Origin: Acetomicrobium hydrogeniformans ATCC BAA-1850 | Lineage (GTDB): Bacteria > Synergistota > Synergistia > Synergistales > Acetomicrobiaceae | DNA: 64,000 nucleotides | NCBI RefSeq assembly: GCF_000160455.2 | Contig: NZ_ACJX03000001.1 | Coordinates: forward strand, 557,501 to 621,500 | Reading direction: 5' to 3' | In this document: one piece after another, positions 45,525 to 54,342 of the stretch | Numbering within the stretch: the first letter of the stretch is position 1 | Layout: each line of letters begins with the position of its first letter | Position numbers and translations under genes: made by a program | The notes under the pieces: generated by a model | Told to the model about the DNA's origin: nothing | Seen by the model: only the letters and a program-made list of their open reading frames with translations | The model's database searches: none

Positions 45525-46547
45525 TCAACATTTGACCCCAAAAGAACAGTTAGGAAAAGAACATGTCGAGCAACGCCTGCACAGGCCACCTATGCCAAAC
45601 CTCGAGATCTCCTCGAAGGTTGGAATCAGTCCGGCAAATATCCTAGGCAAAACCAGGTCTAGACTGGTCCATTCATCGTGGACGACACACGCAGGCGCTC
45701 CAATGATGACCTTTTCTCCCTTCATTCCCACCATAAGCATTGAGCCTGGCAATACAGGTATACCCTTGAATTTTACCTCGTCGCAGGTCTGTGCAATGGC
45801 TCGCGGAGTATTATCATCGGCATCGACGCTCATTCCCCCTGTGCAGATGATCAAATCTGCTCCACTATTTAAAAAGTTGCGTATTGCTTCTGAAATCTCG
45901 TATTGGTCATCCCCTGCGATGTTTTGTCCCAGTAAACTCCCTCCGAAATAAGCTACTTTTCTTTCAAGCTTAGACCTGAAGGCATCCTTTATTATTCCGC
46001 TTTTTATTTCCCCTCCAGTCGTTACCAATCCGACCTTGAGAGGGTTGTAGGCCCTAACCTCAAATGTAGCCCCTACACGCAGAGCCCTTTCAAGCTGCGC
46101 TCTCTTAACGGCAAGTGGCAAAATCCTAAAACCCGCCACCATGTCTCCCGGTTCCACCATCGTGTAGGGATATAAAGTGACTACCACCCAGTCGGGATCG
46201 CTATTTATCATATTTACTTTATCGGGATCGAAGTAAAGAAGCCCTCTGAAGTCGGCTATTAAATTACACCTTCCCTCACTTGGGGCTGTTAATTTCAATC
46301 CTTTTCCACATATTGCCGACCCTAAAGCTAAAGCAGCATCGTCTTCATGCACTTCATCTTCTTCTAATTCCAGAATAGTTAAATGTTCTCTGCCCATAGA
46401 CCTTAAAATCTCTATGTCCTCTTCTTTGATGACATGTCCTTTCTTGAAACGAGGCCCCTTATAACCCATCTCCACATCTATTTTTGTCAAGTCATGAGAT
46501 AAAATATGATTTATTGCCTGGTTCAAATCTACAATTTTTTTGCGCAC
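45525..46547 (-). CDS. MoeA-like molybdopterin-binding protein with Cys-rich tail
   Basis: 340 residues. The central MoeA/MogA-like domain has VGLVTTGGEIKSG near 180, LICTGGMSVDADDNTPRAI near 245 and LPGSMLMVG near 275. The C-terminus carries C-x2-C-x2-C-x4-C-x5-C (GLCRRCSTCSFPNCSFG), which I associate with a subgroup near molybdenum-hydroxylase genes. I chose the GTG at 46547 because GGGAGG lies 9 bases upstream; a much longer reading is possible but lacks such a site. It likely helps make or insert cofactor for the hydroxylase to the right. The exact step is unknown. Confidence 0.85.
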   Translation of the reverse strand: MRKKIVDLNQAINHILSHDLTKIDVEMGYKGPRFKKGHVIKEEDIEILRSMGREHLTILELEEDEVHEDDAALALGSAICGKGLKLTAPSEGRCNLIADFRGLLYFDPDKVNMINSDPDWVVVTLYPYTMVEPGDMVAGFRILPLAVKRAQLERALRVGATFEVRAYNPLKVGLVTTGGEIKSGIIKDAFRSKLERKVAYFGGSLLGQNIAGDDQYEISEAIRNFLNSGADLIICTGGMSVDADDNTPRAIAQTCDEVKFKGIPVLPGSMLMVGMKGEKVIIGAPACVVHDEWTSLDLVLPRIFAGLIPTFEEISRFGIGGLCRRCSTCSFPNCSFGVKC

Positions 46548-46660
46548 TTTCAAAATCCTCCCTATCGACCGTTTTCCCTTCACAATCCCGCCTTTGCCTA
46601 TAGTCAGACTATGTGTATATTTTATAATAAAACGAAACACAACTGGAGGAGGTAATCAAA

Positions 46661-47473
46661 ATGGATCTGACAATCATCGAATCTCTTAAGAAATCCCTTG
46701 AAACGGGGGAAAAATGTGTATTATGCACAATAATAGACGAAGAAGGTTCGACGCCAAGAAGCGTCGGATCAAAGATGCTGATATGGGAAAACGGGTCGAT
46801 AGTTGGGACAATAGGCGGAGGCGTATTGGAATATCACGTTATACAGGAAGCATTGAGGTTGTTCCGTGAGGACAAAACAACTGCTCTTTACAGCGAAGAA
46901 TTTACGGCCACAGAGGTAGATGACCCAAAAGCCGCCTGTGGCGGTAAAACGACAGTATTTCTTGAACTTATCGGGAGAAAAAAAGAACTCATTATTTTTG
47001 GAGCCGGACATGTAGGAAAAGCCATAGCCCGGGTAGCTAGCTTTCTAAATTATTCAGTAACCTTGTGGGACGAAAGAGAGGAATTCGCAAATCCAAATAA
47101 CGTCCCTTGGGCACAAACAATTGCCTGCCCGCTCGATGATGCTTTCGAAAGATATCTGTCATTTCACAAACTAACACATGTCGTCGTTGTAACCAGAGGG
47201 CACTCTCTTGACACAGAGGTCGTCCGCAAACTCGACGGAAAGACCGCTTGCTACATAGGAGTGATAGGCTCCAAGCGCAAGATAGCCGTGATGAAAGAAA
47301 ACCTGCTAAAAATGGGGGTTTCCAAAGAGCTGGTTGACAGATTATATGCACCCATTGGACTTCCCATCAAGGCAGAAACGCCTGAAGAAATCGCTATATC
47401 TGTTATGGCTGAAATCATTGCTGTCGATAACGGAGCAAACGTTAAGGGTCTGCGTCAGCCTCTTGATGTCTGA
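46661..47473 (+). CDS. xdhC: XdhC/CoxI-family molybdenum-hydroxylase maturation protein
   Basis: 270 residues. The N-terminal CoxI-like part has the loop DEEGSTPRSVGSKMLI and TIGGGVLEYHVI, and the Rossmann part begins at about residue 108 (LIIFGAGHVGKAIARVASFL) with CYIGVIGSKRKIAVMKE near 200. XdhC binds molybdopterin cofactor, aids its sulfuration and inserts it into xanthine dehydrogenase. GGAGGAGG precedes the ATG. It is the one plus-strand gene in this block, divergent from the MoeA-like gene, and overlaps the MobA-like gene by 32 bases at the 3' end. Confidence 0.92.
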   Translation: MDLTIIESLKKSLETGEKCVLCTIIDEEGSTPRSVGSKMLIWENGSIVGTIGGGVLEYHVIQEALRLFREDKTTALYSEEFTATEVDDPKAACGGKTTVFLELIGRKKELIIFGAGHVGKAIARVASFLNYSVTLWDEREEFANPNNVPWAQTIACPLDDAFERYLSFHKLTHVVVVTRGHSLDTEVVRKLDGKTACYIGVIGSKRKIAVMKENLLKMGVSKELVDRLYAPIGLPIKAETPEEIAISVMAEIIAVDNGANVKGLRQPLDV

Positions 47474-48062
47474 TCTTTAAGATGCTCTCCGCCAATTTAA
47501 GGTCCTCGAAGGTGTCTATGTCAATGCATACTCCCTCGTCATCCACGGGCACTAAGATTCTTTCTTCCGGCGGCGGCATGAGATCCTTTAATGTGTGATC
47601 AAAAGAGGCTGAGTGTATTGTTTCAACTATGGGCTTTGGGATCAGAATCGGATGACTCCTTTTTCCGTTAAAAACAGGCTGAACCACCTTTAAGGGGTGC
47701 CTTTCGGATAAAATGGCCTTTATCGTAGCGGGCTTGACTAAAGGTTGATCGCCTAAGACTATCAGGACATTTTCTATATCTTTTGACAAAGACAATATGC
47801 CGGTTTTTATCGAAGAGAACATCTCTTTTCTGAAATCGGGATTTTCGACAATATTCAATCGAACGCCATACTTCGATAATTCCTTCTTCAGCTTATCTCC
47901 GTCATAGCCTATTACGACCACTATATCTTTTGGATCAAAACCAGAGGCGCGGATTAAATCTAATGTCCAAAATATGATTGGTTTGCCCAAAATAGGTCTT
48001 GACATCTTCTCGTAACCCAAACGCCGTCCTTCGCCGGCAGCCAAAAGGATTGCCTTGATCAA
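47442..48062 (-). CDS. MobA/MocA-like nucleotidyltransferase
   Basis: 206 residues. The nucleotide-binding start AILLAAGEGRRLGYEKM, with a Lys close by, and the metal segment ENVLIVLGDQPLVKPATIKA near 100 match MocA-type enzymes that attach CMP or GMP to molybdopterin. Cytosine dinucleotide cofactor is usual for hydroxylases of this class, so CTP is likely. The TTG start follows GAGGTG. It comes right after a terminator and the permease gene and tail-overlaps XdhC. Confidence 0.87.
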   Translation of the reverse strand: MIKAILLAAGEGRRLGYEKMSRPILGKPIIFWTLDLIRASGFDPKDIVVVIGYDGDKLKKELSKYGVRLNIVENPDFRKEMFSSIKTGILSLSKDIENVLIVLGDQPLVKPATIKAILSERHPLKVVQPVFNGKRSHPILIPKPIVETIHSASFDHTLKDLMPPPEERILVPVDDEGVCIDIDTFEDLKLAESILKIRHQEADADP

Positions 48063-48080
48063 ATAAATTACACCTCACAT

Positions 48081-48114
48081 ACAAAAGAGGCGGGTTATAA
48101 CCCGCCTCTTTTGT
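48081..48114 (-). terminator. Intrinsic terminator after the NCS2 permease gene
   Basis: Perfect 16-base arms (48081-48096 and 48099-48114) with core GAGGCGGGTT and a two-base centre end in a T-rich arm 7 bases after the permease stop on the minus strand. It is symmetrical and could work both ways. Confidence 0.88.
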
Positions 48115-48120
48115 CATTTA

Positions 48121-49494
48121 TCATATTTTTACGCCTATGCCCCGCTCCTCGTCGGTACCGGGAATCAAGCTATCGCATACGGCTGCACAAATGCCCGCTA
48201 CAGCCATCGGTGTCTTCAATATAGCCCATATTACTTCTCCAAGAACTCCTATGGTCGAAAAAATAGCGTGGTTTTGCTCTATCCATCCAGGAAGTCCAAG
48301 GGCCATTAAGAAGGCAAAACCAACTATTAAAACATTCCTCTGGCTTCCCATATCAGCCCTCATCAAAACCTGGATTCCAAGAGCACCTATTACGCCAAAA
48401 AGCGATATATAAGCTCCACCAATTATCGGACTGGGAATGGTGGCAACAAGAGCACCGAGCTTTCCTATTGTGCTCATCAATATTAATATAACGGCTCCTG
48501 TCCTTACAACCCAGCGAGAGGCAACGCCCGTCAAACCGATTAGTCCGATATTTTCCGTATATGATGTCGTTGCAACACCACCCAGCATTCCCGAAATTGC
48601 ACAGTTTACCCCTTCGGCACCAATACCTCTGCTAATGGTCTCAGAGGATGGATCGTCCAGCCCTGCAGCATAGGAACAGGAGTGATAATCTCCGATTGAC
48701 TCGATCATAACCGCGAAGAAACCGGCCAAAGCTGTACCAAATGTTACAACGCTAAACTTTGGCGCACCCCAGGGCATAATTCCAGTAAACCTAAACCACG
48801 GAGCCTTGATAACTTCAGTGAGATCTATATATGCCGGATGCCCCGCAGCGAATAAACCGGTCACTGACAGGATTAAACAAATAAGATAAGTAATTACTAT
48901 TGAAGTCAACACAGAAAATATATTGAGGTATTGTTTTTTCGTCACGAGGCTGAAAAAAAAGATCAAAAACACAACCAATAACGACACCGGCCAATAGTTG
49001 GCAGCATTGAACTGTACAGCAGTGGGAGCAAGGGAAAAGCCTATAGCCATAATTGTGGGTCCGATAACTACGGGAGTTATAACTTTCCTAATATATCCAA
49101 CTATTTTGCTGTATCCCAAAAAAGACAGGAGCAATCCGCCGCTTATCAGGGCACCGCCAATATATTGCATGATCACGTTAGGCCCCATTGCCTTATAAAT
49201 GCCAATTATAGTCATTATGGGAGGGATAAAGCTAAAACTTGACCCCTGAACGATCGGAAGGCCGGAGCCAAGCTTTGGATGCGTTTGGATCAGCGTAGCT
49301 ATCCCCATGGCCAGATATACGCACGAAATAAAAAATCCTATCTCCGCTCTTGTCATTCCCATCTCAGGACCAAAAATGAGCGGAACGAGCGTAGTGGCTC
49401 CAAAAAGTGTCAAAACATGCTGAGCACCCGCCAGTACCAATATAGCTGGCGGAGGAACATCGTTTATGCCATAAACAACTTTCTTTCTAGCCAT
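48121..49494 (-). CDS. NCS2-family nucleobase (xanthine/uracil) permease
   Basis: 457 residues with about 12-14 hydrophobic helices. The start PPPAILVLAGAQHVLTLFGA and the loop near 100-110, plus FFAVMIESIGDYHSCSYAAG near 255 and GVATTSYTENIGLIGLTGVA near 300, are the family signatures. It imports a nucleobase such as uracil, xanthine or urate with protons or sodium. AGGAGGTAAT precedes the ATG, and an inverted repeat and a possible leader peptide lie just upstream. Its position next to the xanthine-dehydrogenase genes fits substrate import. Confidence 0.92.
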   Translation of the reverse strand: MARKKVVYGINDVPPPAILVLAGAQHVLTLFGATTLVPLIFGPEMGMTRAEIGFFISCVYLAMGIATLIQTHPKLGSGLPIVQGSSFSFIPPIMTIIGIYKAMGPNVIMQYIGGALISGGLLLSFLGYSKIVGYIRKVITPVVIGPTIMAIGFSLAPTAVQFNAANYWPVSLLVVFLIFFFSLVTKKQYLNIFSVLTSIVITYLICLILSVTGLFAAGHPAYIDLTEVIKAPWFRFTGIMPWGAPKFSVVTFGTALAGFFAVMIESIGDYHSCSYAAGLDDPSSETISRGIGAEGVNCAISGMLGGVATTSYTENIGLIGLTGVASRWVVRTGAVILILMSTIGKLGALVATIPSPIIGGAYISLFGVIGALGIQVLMRADMGSQRNVLIVGFAFLMALGLPGWIEQNHAIFSTIGVLGEVIWAILKTPMAVAGICAAVCDSLIPGTDEERGIGVKI

Positions 49495-49507
49495 AAAAAT
49501 TACCTCC

Positions 49508-49533
49508 TTCTAAGTTTTATTTTTAACTTAGAA
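49508..49533 (-). promoter_or_regulatory. Inverted repeat over the ribosome site of the permease gene
   Basis: Nine-base perfect arms (TTCTAAGTT at 49508-49516 and its complement at 49525-49533) surround an 8-base spacer. The left arm touches the AGGAGG site on the minus strand, so pairing could hide it. Just upstream, ATG at 49573-49575 opens a 15-codon frame ending inside this repeat. It may be a translational or attenuation control, or an operator. Confidence 0.4.
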
Positions 49534-49614
49534 AACATTTCGAATTGTACACAATAATTTTAAAAGACGCTGCATTACCCCCTTTTATCTTTTGCTGATT
49601 TTAATTGCTTCTAT

Positions 49615-49651
49615 CCCCCGCAAGGCCGCTTCTGCAGCTGCCCTACGGGGG
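49615..49651 (-). other. Hairpin 3' of the molybdenum-subunit gene
   Basis: A six-base CCCCCG/CGGGGG stem (49615-49620 with 49646-49651) with partial inner pairing AGGC/GCC lies 10 bases past the molybdenum-subunit stop. It has no T-run on the minus strand, so it may stabilise the mRNA 3' end or act as a weak terminator. Confidence 0.4.
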
Positions 49652-49661
49652 TAAATAAAGG

Positions 49662-52082
49662 TTAATCCCAGGATTTAATTGCTTGCTTGTAATCCTGTTC
49701 CCTGGCAAAGGGATATTCCCAAAAATCTACATTGCCTTTTTCATCGAATTGCTTTATTGCCTTGTATACTCTTTCTCTCGTAAAAGGATAGCTGTGTATG
49801 CGGACCTTTAAGGCGTTAAATAAAGCATTTCCAATTGCTGGTGCCGGTGAGATCATGGAGTGCTCCCCAACCCCCCTGTTGCCATAGGGAGATATCTCCT
49901 CAGGGGTCTCTTCCCAGAAATATTGAATTTCATCGGGTATGTCCTTTATTGTAGCTATCTTGTAATCAGTGAACGAAGGAGTGAGCAGTAAGCCTTTATC
50001 GTCGTAATACATTCCTTCCATTATGCCAGCAGATATGCCTTGGACGGTTCCACCTTCTATTTGTCCTCTTACGTTCAATGGCGAAATAGCCTTGCCGAGA
50101 TCATAGCCGCATACAACTTTATTGACAACTATTTCTCCGGTATGAGGATCAACTTCAAGGTCAACTCCAACAGCACCTACTGTAAAATGAACAACGCTTT
50201 TGGGAGACTGCCCTGTTTCGATATCAGGATATATTACATCAGGTGGTACAAAATGTCCTCTTCCTATTATGGGTCCACCTTTATATTTACCGTCGGGCAT
50301 CTTGAAGCCGTTTTGAATCTTCGTATCAATCGGCTCAGCCTTGCCAAGCTTTCTGCACTTGACCACTCCGTGTTCAATGGTTATTTCCGACTGGTCACAC
50401 TGCCAATATTCACTATAAAGCTGAATCAATTGATTCCTTGCATCCTCGCACGCAAGTTTCAGAGCCATACCCATGGACCAACAAGAACGGCTTGCCACAG
50501 TCTGCCAATCGTAAGGATGGCTTTGCGTGTCTGGATAATAACATTTTATCTTTTCAATAGGAATGCCCAATTCCTCTGAGGCGATTTGGGCAAATGATGT
50601 GTAAACTCCTTGCCCCATATCCATCGAGGCAGCCAAGACCTTAACGCTCCCATCCCCCAAAATTTCTACTGTAGCTGAAGACGCAGCATCGGCTGGCATG
50701 GCAGGTGCTTTTATGGCAAGGGCAATGCCCTTCCCTCTTTTCCAACCATTACGCTTGGCCGGTTCCTCTTTATTAATGCTTATACCTTCGGCCACCTTTT
50801 TGACTATAGTTTCCAAGGCATGGTTATGCATAGGCATTCCGGTACAGGTCGGCAAACCAGGCTTTAGCAAGTTTTTGAGCCTAAATTCCACGGGATCCAT
50901 ACCCATTTTATGCGCCACTATATCCATGGCCATCTCAAGAGCGCTCATGAACTCTGGCATCCCAAAACCCCTATAAGCTCCACCAAAGGGTTTATTGGTA
51001 TAAACTGCATAGCTATCAGTCCAAACATTAGGTATGTAGTAGCACCCCGTCGATGTATATCCAGCACTTCTTACCGGGTTTGCACCATATTCAGCCGAAA
51101 TCCCTGTATCGAAGTAAAAGGTATTTTTAATTCCCAGTATTTTCCCTTCTTTGTTGACTGCCATCCTTATCCGGGCCACATAACCTTGTCTAACCCACGA
51201 AGAAAGCATTACCTCTTCCCTAGATATAAATAACTTGATGGGCCGCCCCTTTAAGTTTGGGTGCGTCGCCGCAGCAAGACACAAGGCCTCTATGGTCATC
51301 CCTGCCTTACCGCCGAAACCCCCTCCAATGGGCGGGGCTATTACCCTTATCTTGCTTAGCGGCAATCCCAATGCATCAGCTATGATATCTCTGGTTGTGA
51401 AGACGGACTGTCCTGCCGTCCATATAGTTATTTCCTGAGATACAGGATCTTGAACGCACACGCAACAATGAGGCTCGAGAAAGCCGTGCGCTATCTGCGG
51501 ATACGTTACTGCTTCCTCGAAAATGTAATCTGCCTCCTTGAAGGCCTTATCGATATCGCCTCGTCTAACTCTAAACCAGTTAGCTATATTAGTACCTGGT
51601 TGAGGAGTAATGAAATCTACGTGCTCGTAACTTCCCAATTCAGGATGCACCAGCACCGAGTTATCGGTGGCAGCTTTGACTGGATCAAAGACAGCCTCTA
51701 GCTCCTTATACTTAACAGACACCTTGAGAGCCCCTTCTTCAGCAGCTTCCTCGCTTTCTGCAACGACCAACGCCACTGGCTCACCGATATATCTGACCTT
51801 TTTTATGGCCATTGGGCTTCTATCCTTCAGATAGAGGCCGAACCTATATGGGAAGTCCTCGCCAACGATGACCTCTTTAACTCCGGACACCTTCAAGGCC
51901 TCAGCTTTATCGATGGAAATAATTTCACCATGAGGAACAGCGGAACGCACAGCCTTTGCATAGAGCAGAGAAGGCCCAAACTCAAGGTCATCCACAAATT
52001 TCAAGGTGCCAGCAGCTTTTTCGGCGTCGTACATTCTCGTTACCCATTTACCTACGCCACTATTAGTCACAGTCTGCTTCAT
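49662..52082 (-). CDS. Xanthine-dehydrogenase-family molybdenum-binding subunit
   Basis: 806 residues, the length of CoxL/XdhA-type subunits. It hydroxylates an N-heterocycle at the molybdenum site. Visible are the first-domain start YDAEKAAGTLKFVDDLEFG, cofactor loop PPIGGGFGGKAGMTIEA near 265, PFGGAYRGFGMPEFM near 365, MGQGVYTSFAQIASEELGIP near 515, QIEGGTVQGISAGIMEG near 690 and the catalytic-Glu motif RGVGEHSMISPAPAIGN near 740. No Sec codon is seen. AGGAGGAG precedes the ATG. It closes the operon with the 2Fe-2S and FAD subunits. Whether xanthine, uracil or another base is the substrate cannot be read from sequence. Confidence 0.92.
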   Translation of the reverse strand: MKQTVTNSGVGKWVTRMYDAEKAAGTLKFVDDLEFGPSLLYAKAVRSAVPHGEIISIDKAEALKVSGVKEVIVGEDFPYRFGLYLKDRSPMAIKKVRYIGEPVALVVAESEEAAEEGALKVSVKYKELEAVFDPVKAATDNSVLVHPELGSYEHVDFITPQPGTNIANWFRVRRGDIDKAFKEADYIFEEAVTYPQIAHGFLEPHCCVCVQDPVSQEITIWTAGQSVFTTRDIIADALGLPLSKIRVIAPPIGGGFGGKAGMTIEALCLAAATHPNLKGRPIKLFISREEVMLSSWVRQGYVARIRMAVNKEGKILGIKNTFYFDTGISAEYGANPVRSAGYTSTGCYYIPNVWTDSYAVYTNKPFGGAYRGFGMPEFMSALEMAMDIVAHKMGMDPVEFRLKNLLKPGLPTCTGMPMHNHALETIVKKVAEGISINKEEPAKRNGWKRGKGIALAIKAPAMPADAASSATVEILGDGSVKVLAASMDMGQGVYTSFAQIASEELGIPIEKIKCYYPDTQSHPYDWQTVASRSCWSMGMALKLACEDARNQLIQLYSEYWQCDQSEITIEHGVVKCRKLGKAEPIDTKIQNGFKMPDGKYKGGPIIGRGHFVPPDVIYPDIETGQSPKSVVHFTVGAVGVDLEVDPHTGEIVVNKVVCGYDLGKAISPLNVRGQIEGGTVQGISAGIMEGMYYDDKGLLLTPSFTDYKIATIKDIPDEIQYFWEETPEEISPYGNRGVGEHSMISPAPAIGNALFNALKVRIHSYPFTRERVYKAIKQFDEKGNVDFWEYPFAREQDYKQAIKSWD

Positions 52083-52097
52083 ATGTACTCCTCCTCA

Positions 52098-52571
52098 CTA
52101 TTCCCTCATCATGGCTGCTGCCTTTTTAACAGCCCTGATGATAGAAACATAGCCAGTGCACCGACATAAGTTACCGCTTAAGGCTTCCTTAATGTCTTCA
52201 TCCGAAGGGTCTGGATTTTCATTTAAAAGGGCATAAACGCTCATGATCATGCCTGGAGTACAAAAACCACATTGGATGGCCCCTTCCTCAATAAAAGCCT
52301 TTTGTATCGGATGCAGCTCCCCATTGGGGCCTACTAATCCTTCGGAGGTAATAACCGATTTACCCTCTACTTCCGGCAATAACATCATACACGACTTCAT
52401 GGGAACGCCGTCGACTAAAACAGTACACGTGCCACACTCGCCTTCTTCGCAGCCTCTTTTGACGCTTGTTACGCCATGAGCTCTTAAAGCCCTAAGAAGC
52501 GTGGTCCTAGGCTCGCCAACGTATGTGGTTGCTCTTCCGTTTAATATGAAGTTTACCTTTATCTCGCTCAT
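52098..52571 (-). CDS. Molybdenum-hydroxylase 2Fe-2S subunit (CoxS-like)
   Basis: 157 residues. The plant-type cluster motif is C-x4-C-x2-C (GCEEGECGTC near residue 40), and the second 2Fe-2S domain has CGFCTPGMIMSVYALL and CRCTGYVSII near 100-140, the typical pattern. It carries electrons from molybdenum to FAD. The ATG overlaps the stop of the FAD-subunit gene (ATGA, with GGGAGG before it) and the molybdenum-subunit gene follows after 15 bases. Confidence 0.95.
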   Translation of the reverse strand: MSEIKVNFILNGRATTYVGEPRTTLLRALRAHGVTSVKRGCEEGECGTCTVLVDGVPMKSCMMLLPEVEGKSVITSEGLVGPNGELHPIQKAFIEEGAIQCGFCTPGMIMSVYALLNENPDPSDEDIKEALSGNLCRCTGYVSIIRAVKKAAAMMRE

Positions 52572-53449
52572 GACATCCTACCTCCCCGAAGCCCTTCGAT
52601 GCACGTCGCTAAGGCCTTGATGGTCAACTCTCTGATCATATCGAGCCTGTATTCCCTAGTGGCACGAACATCGGTGATGGGGTTTACGCTCTCTGCTACC
52701 TTGTCAGCTGCATTACGTATAGCTGTTTCATCTAAAGTCTTTGTTCCTTTCAAGTACTTCTCTGCCTCTAAAGCACGTATAGGTTTGGGTGCAACGGCCC
52801 CGCAAGAGATTCTGAAATCCTTGCCATTTTGTTTATCGACTACAACACAGGCAACGCTAGCTTGTGCCAGGTCCAACGCATTGCGCCTAGCAAGTTTCAC
52901 ATAACAGCCAGCGGCTTGTGCCTCGATGTGAGGAACGTAAATATGGGTAACTAGCTCTTCCTTTGATAGTACAGTACGCCTAGGACCAGTTATAAATTCT
53001 AAAATTGGAACATCTCTTTCTCCATCGGGACCAGCAATATGCACCACCGCATCGTAACAACATAGCGATGGCACTAAATCGGCTGACGGAACTCCACCGG
53101 TGACGTTGCCTACAAAAGTAGCTTTATTCCTTATTAATCGATCCGAATGGGAAAGGCAAGCCTCGTAGATAGCAGGAAAAGATCTTTTTACCTCGCGATT
53201 TGCCAATACCTGATTGATAGTTGCATTGGCACCTATTCGAAGGCCCTTATGCGGGTAAAAGGAAACGCCGCTCAACTCAGCAATTCCCGTGATATCGATC
53301 ACTATTTCAGGTTTTATCAAATGCTTTTTCATCCAAACTATCAAATCTGTGCCCCCAGCTTTAATGACACTACTCGAGCCATATTGAACGAGGAGTCCTA
53401 TTGTCTCTGCTATGCTTTTGGGTTTAACGTAATCAAACTGAAGCAACAT
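52568..53449 (-). CDS. Molybdenum-hydroxylase FAD-binding subunit (CoxM-like)
   Basis: 293 residues. The FAD site is seen in VIKAGGTDLIVWMKKH near residue 32 and AGTNATINQ-like GANATINQVLANREV near 75, with the loop SDRLIRNKATFVGNVTGGVP near 105 and the C-terminal CO_deh_flav_C part from about 180. It completes the three-subunit enzyme. I used the ATG at 53449 because GAGGGGGTG lies just upstream; an upstream frame start lacks one. Confidence 0.93.
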   Translation of the reverse strand: MLLQFDYVKPKSIAETIGLLVQYGSSSVIKAGGTDLIVWMKKHLIKPEIVIDITGIAELSGVSFYPHKGLRIGANATINQVLANREVKRSFPAIYEACLSHSDRLIRNKATFVGNVTGGVPSADLVPSLCCYDAVVHIAGPDGERDVPILEFITGPRRTVLSKEELVTHIYVPHIEAQAAGCYVKLARRNALDLAQASVACVVVDKQNGKDFRISCGAVAPKPIRALEAEKYLKGTKTLDETAIRNAADKVAESVNPITDVRATREYRLDMIRELTIKALATCIEGLRGGRMS

Positions 53450-53471
53450 TACACACCCCCTCACATTTACA

Positions 53472-53504
53472 CTAATAGGGCGCAGATGCTTTGCGCCCTA
53501 TTAG
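53472..53504 (-). terminator. Hairpin between the cyclase gene and the hydroxylase genes
   Basis: Thirteen-base perfect arms (53472-53484 and 53492-53504, core AGGGCGCA) form a strong hairpin 9 bases after the cyclase stop and about 20 bases before the FAD-subunit start. No T-run follows on the minus strand, so it may only reduce read-through or stabilise mRNA. Confidence 0.55.
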
Positions 53505-53513
53505 ATGCAAGAC

Positions 53514-54320
53514 CTATTCTTCGGTAAAGGCTACAATTCGACTGATACAAGACTCTCCGCCCTGAAACTTCCATGGGAAGCAGCCCACAATAACCCTCTT
53601 TCCTAAAAGCTTATCGATATCTCCGCCCAAGCATTCGGCATGAATTATATTATCTGGGAATAAAGCAATGTGCATTATCTGATAGTCCTCGGCAGGAAAC
53701 ATTTCGTCCAGGGTCTTGTTGTATTTCTTTCGCATATACTCGTCAGCTAATTTTGCGTACTGCGGCATCCACTCTCTTATCTTGGTGTTCATTGGATGAT
53801 CAGCGGATCCGCAATCTACACCGATCCATTTGATCTTCTTCTTCTTGCACCACTCAGCAAACTCCTTGGTTGGGCCCGGATGCATGACCATGTAACGCAC
53901 TTCGTCCGCTTCAGGCTGATCGAAGCCATAGCGATGATATCCTGTATTGATTATCAATATGTCGCCTTCATGGACATCCGCTCTTTCCTCTATATCCTTA
54001 GATGTATAGACGCCAAAGTCCTCAGCAATATCGGAAAGATCTACCACTACGCCGGGCCCCACCAAGAACCCCTGCAGGGGAAGGCTGGCTATATCGTCAC
54101 CATGGGTGCAAAAATGAAGTGGTCCATCCAAGTGGGTACCGACATGATTTGAATGGGTAAGCAGCTGCCCGTTGGCACCATTAGGAGCGAGGCGCTTGAA
54201 GAACTTTACCTGAAGCGGTTCATAGGTCGGCCATGGTGGAGTGAGCTGACTGATGGGTATTGAAAGATCATAAATTTTAACCCTATCCCAATTCTTGGGT
54301 ATTAAGTTTTGAGACAACAT
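53514..54320 (-). CDS. Cyclase-family metal-dependent hydrolase (kynurenine formamidase/isatin hydrolase-like)
   Basis: 268 residues. The metal site H-x-G-T-H-x-D is seen in NHVGTHLDGPLHF near residue 60, with DLSIPISQLTPPWPTYEP near 20 and the internal-strand motif ILIINTGYHRYG near 142. Members open amide rings or formamides (formamidase, isatin hydrolase) and bind Mn or Zn. The ATG follows GGAGGGATT. It lies between DUF1116 and the hydroxylase genes, so it may open the ring made by the hydroxylase. The substrate is inferred, not shown. Confidence 0.87.
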   Translation of the reverse strand: MLSQNLIPKNWDRVKIYDLSIPISQLTPPWPTYEPLQVKFFKRLAPNGANGQLLTHSNHVGTHLDGPLHFCTHGDDIASLPLQGFLVGPGVVVDLSDIAEDFGVYTSKDIEERADVHEGDILIINTGYHRYGFDQPEADEVRYMVMHPGPTKEFAEWCKKKKIKWIGVDCGSADHPMNTKIREWMPQYAKLADEYMRKKYNKTLDEMFPAEDYQIMHIALFPDNIIHAECLGGDIDKLLGKRVIVGCFPWKFQGGESCISRIVAFTEE

Positions 54321-54342
54321 CTAAATCCCTCCTTCTTGTATT

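Noticed and set aside
46548-46640. Upstream extension of the MoeA-like protein to 46640
   Set aside because: GGGAGG with 9-base spacing favours GTG at 46547, and the extra residues look unlike a protein start of this family.
49615-49651. Hairpin after the molybdenum-subunit stop as a SECIS element
   Set aside because: The stop there is TAA and the protein already has full length, so there is no UGA to recode.
49587-49670. Alanine-rich 28-codon frame spanning the hairpin after the molybdenum-subunit gene
   Set aside because: It has no start codon or ribosome site; it could be a scrap of old coding sequence but cannot be supported.
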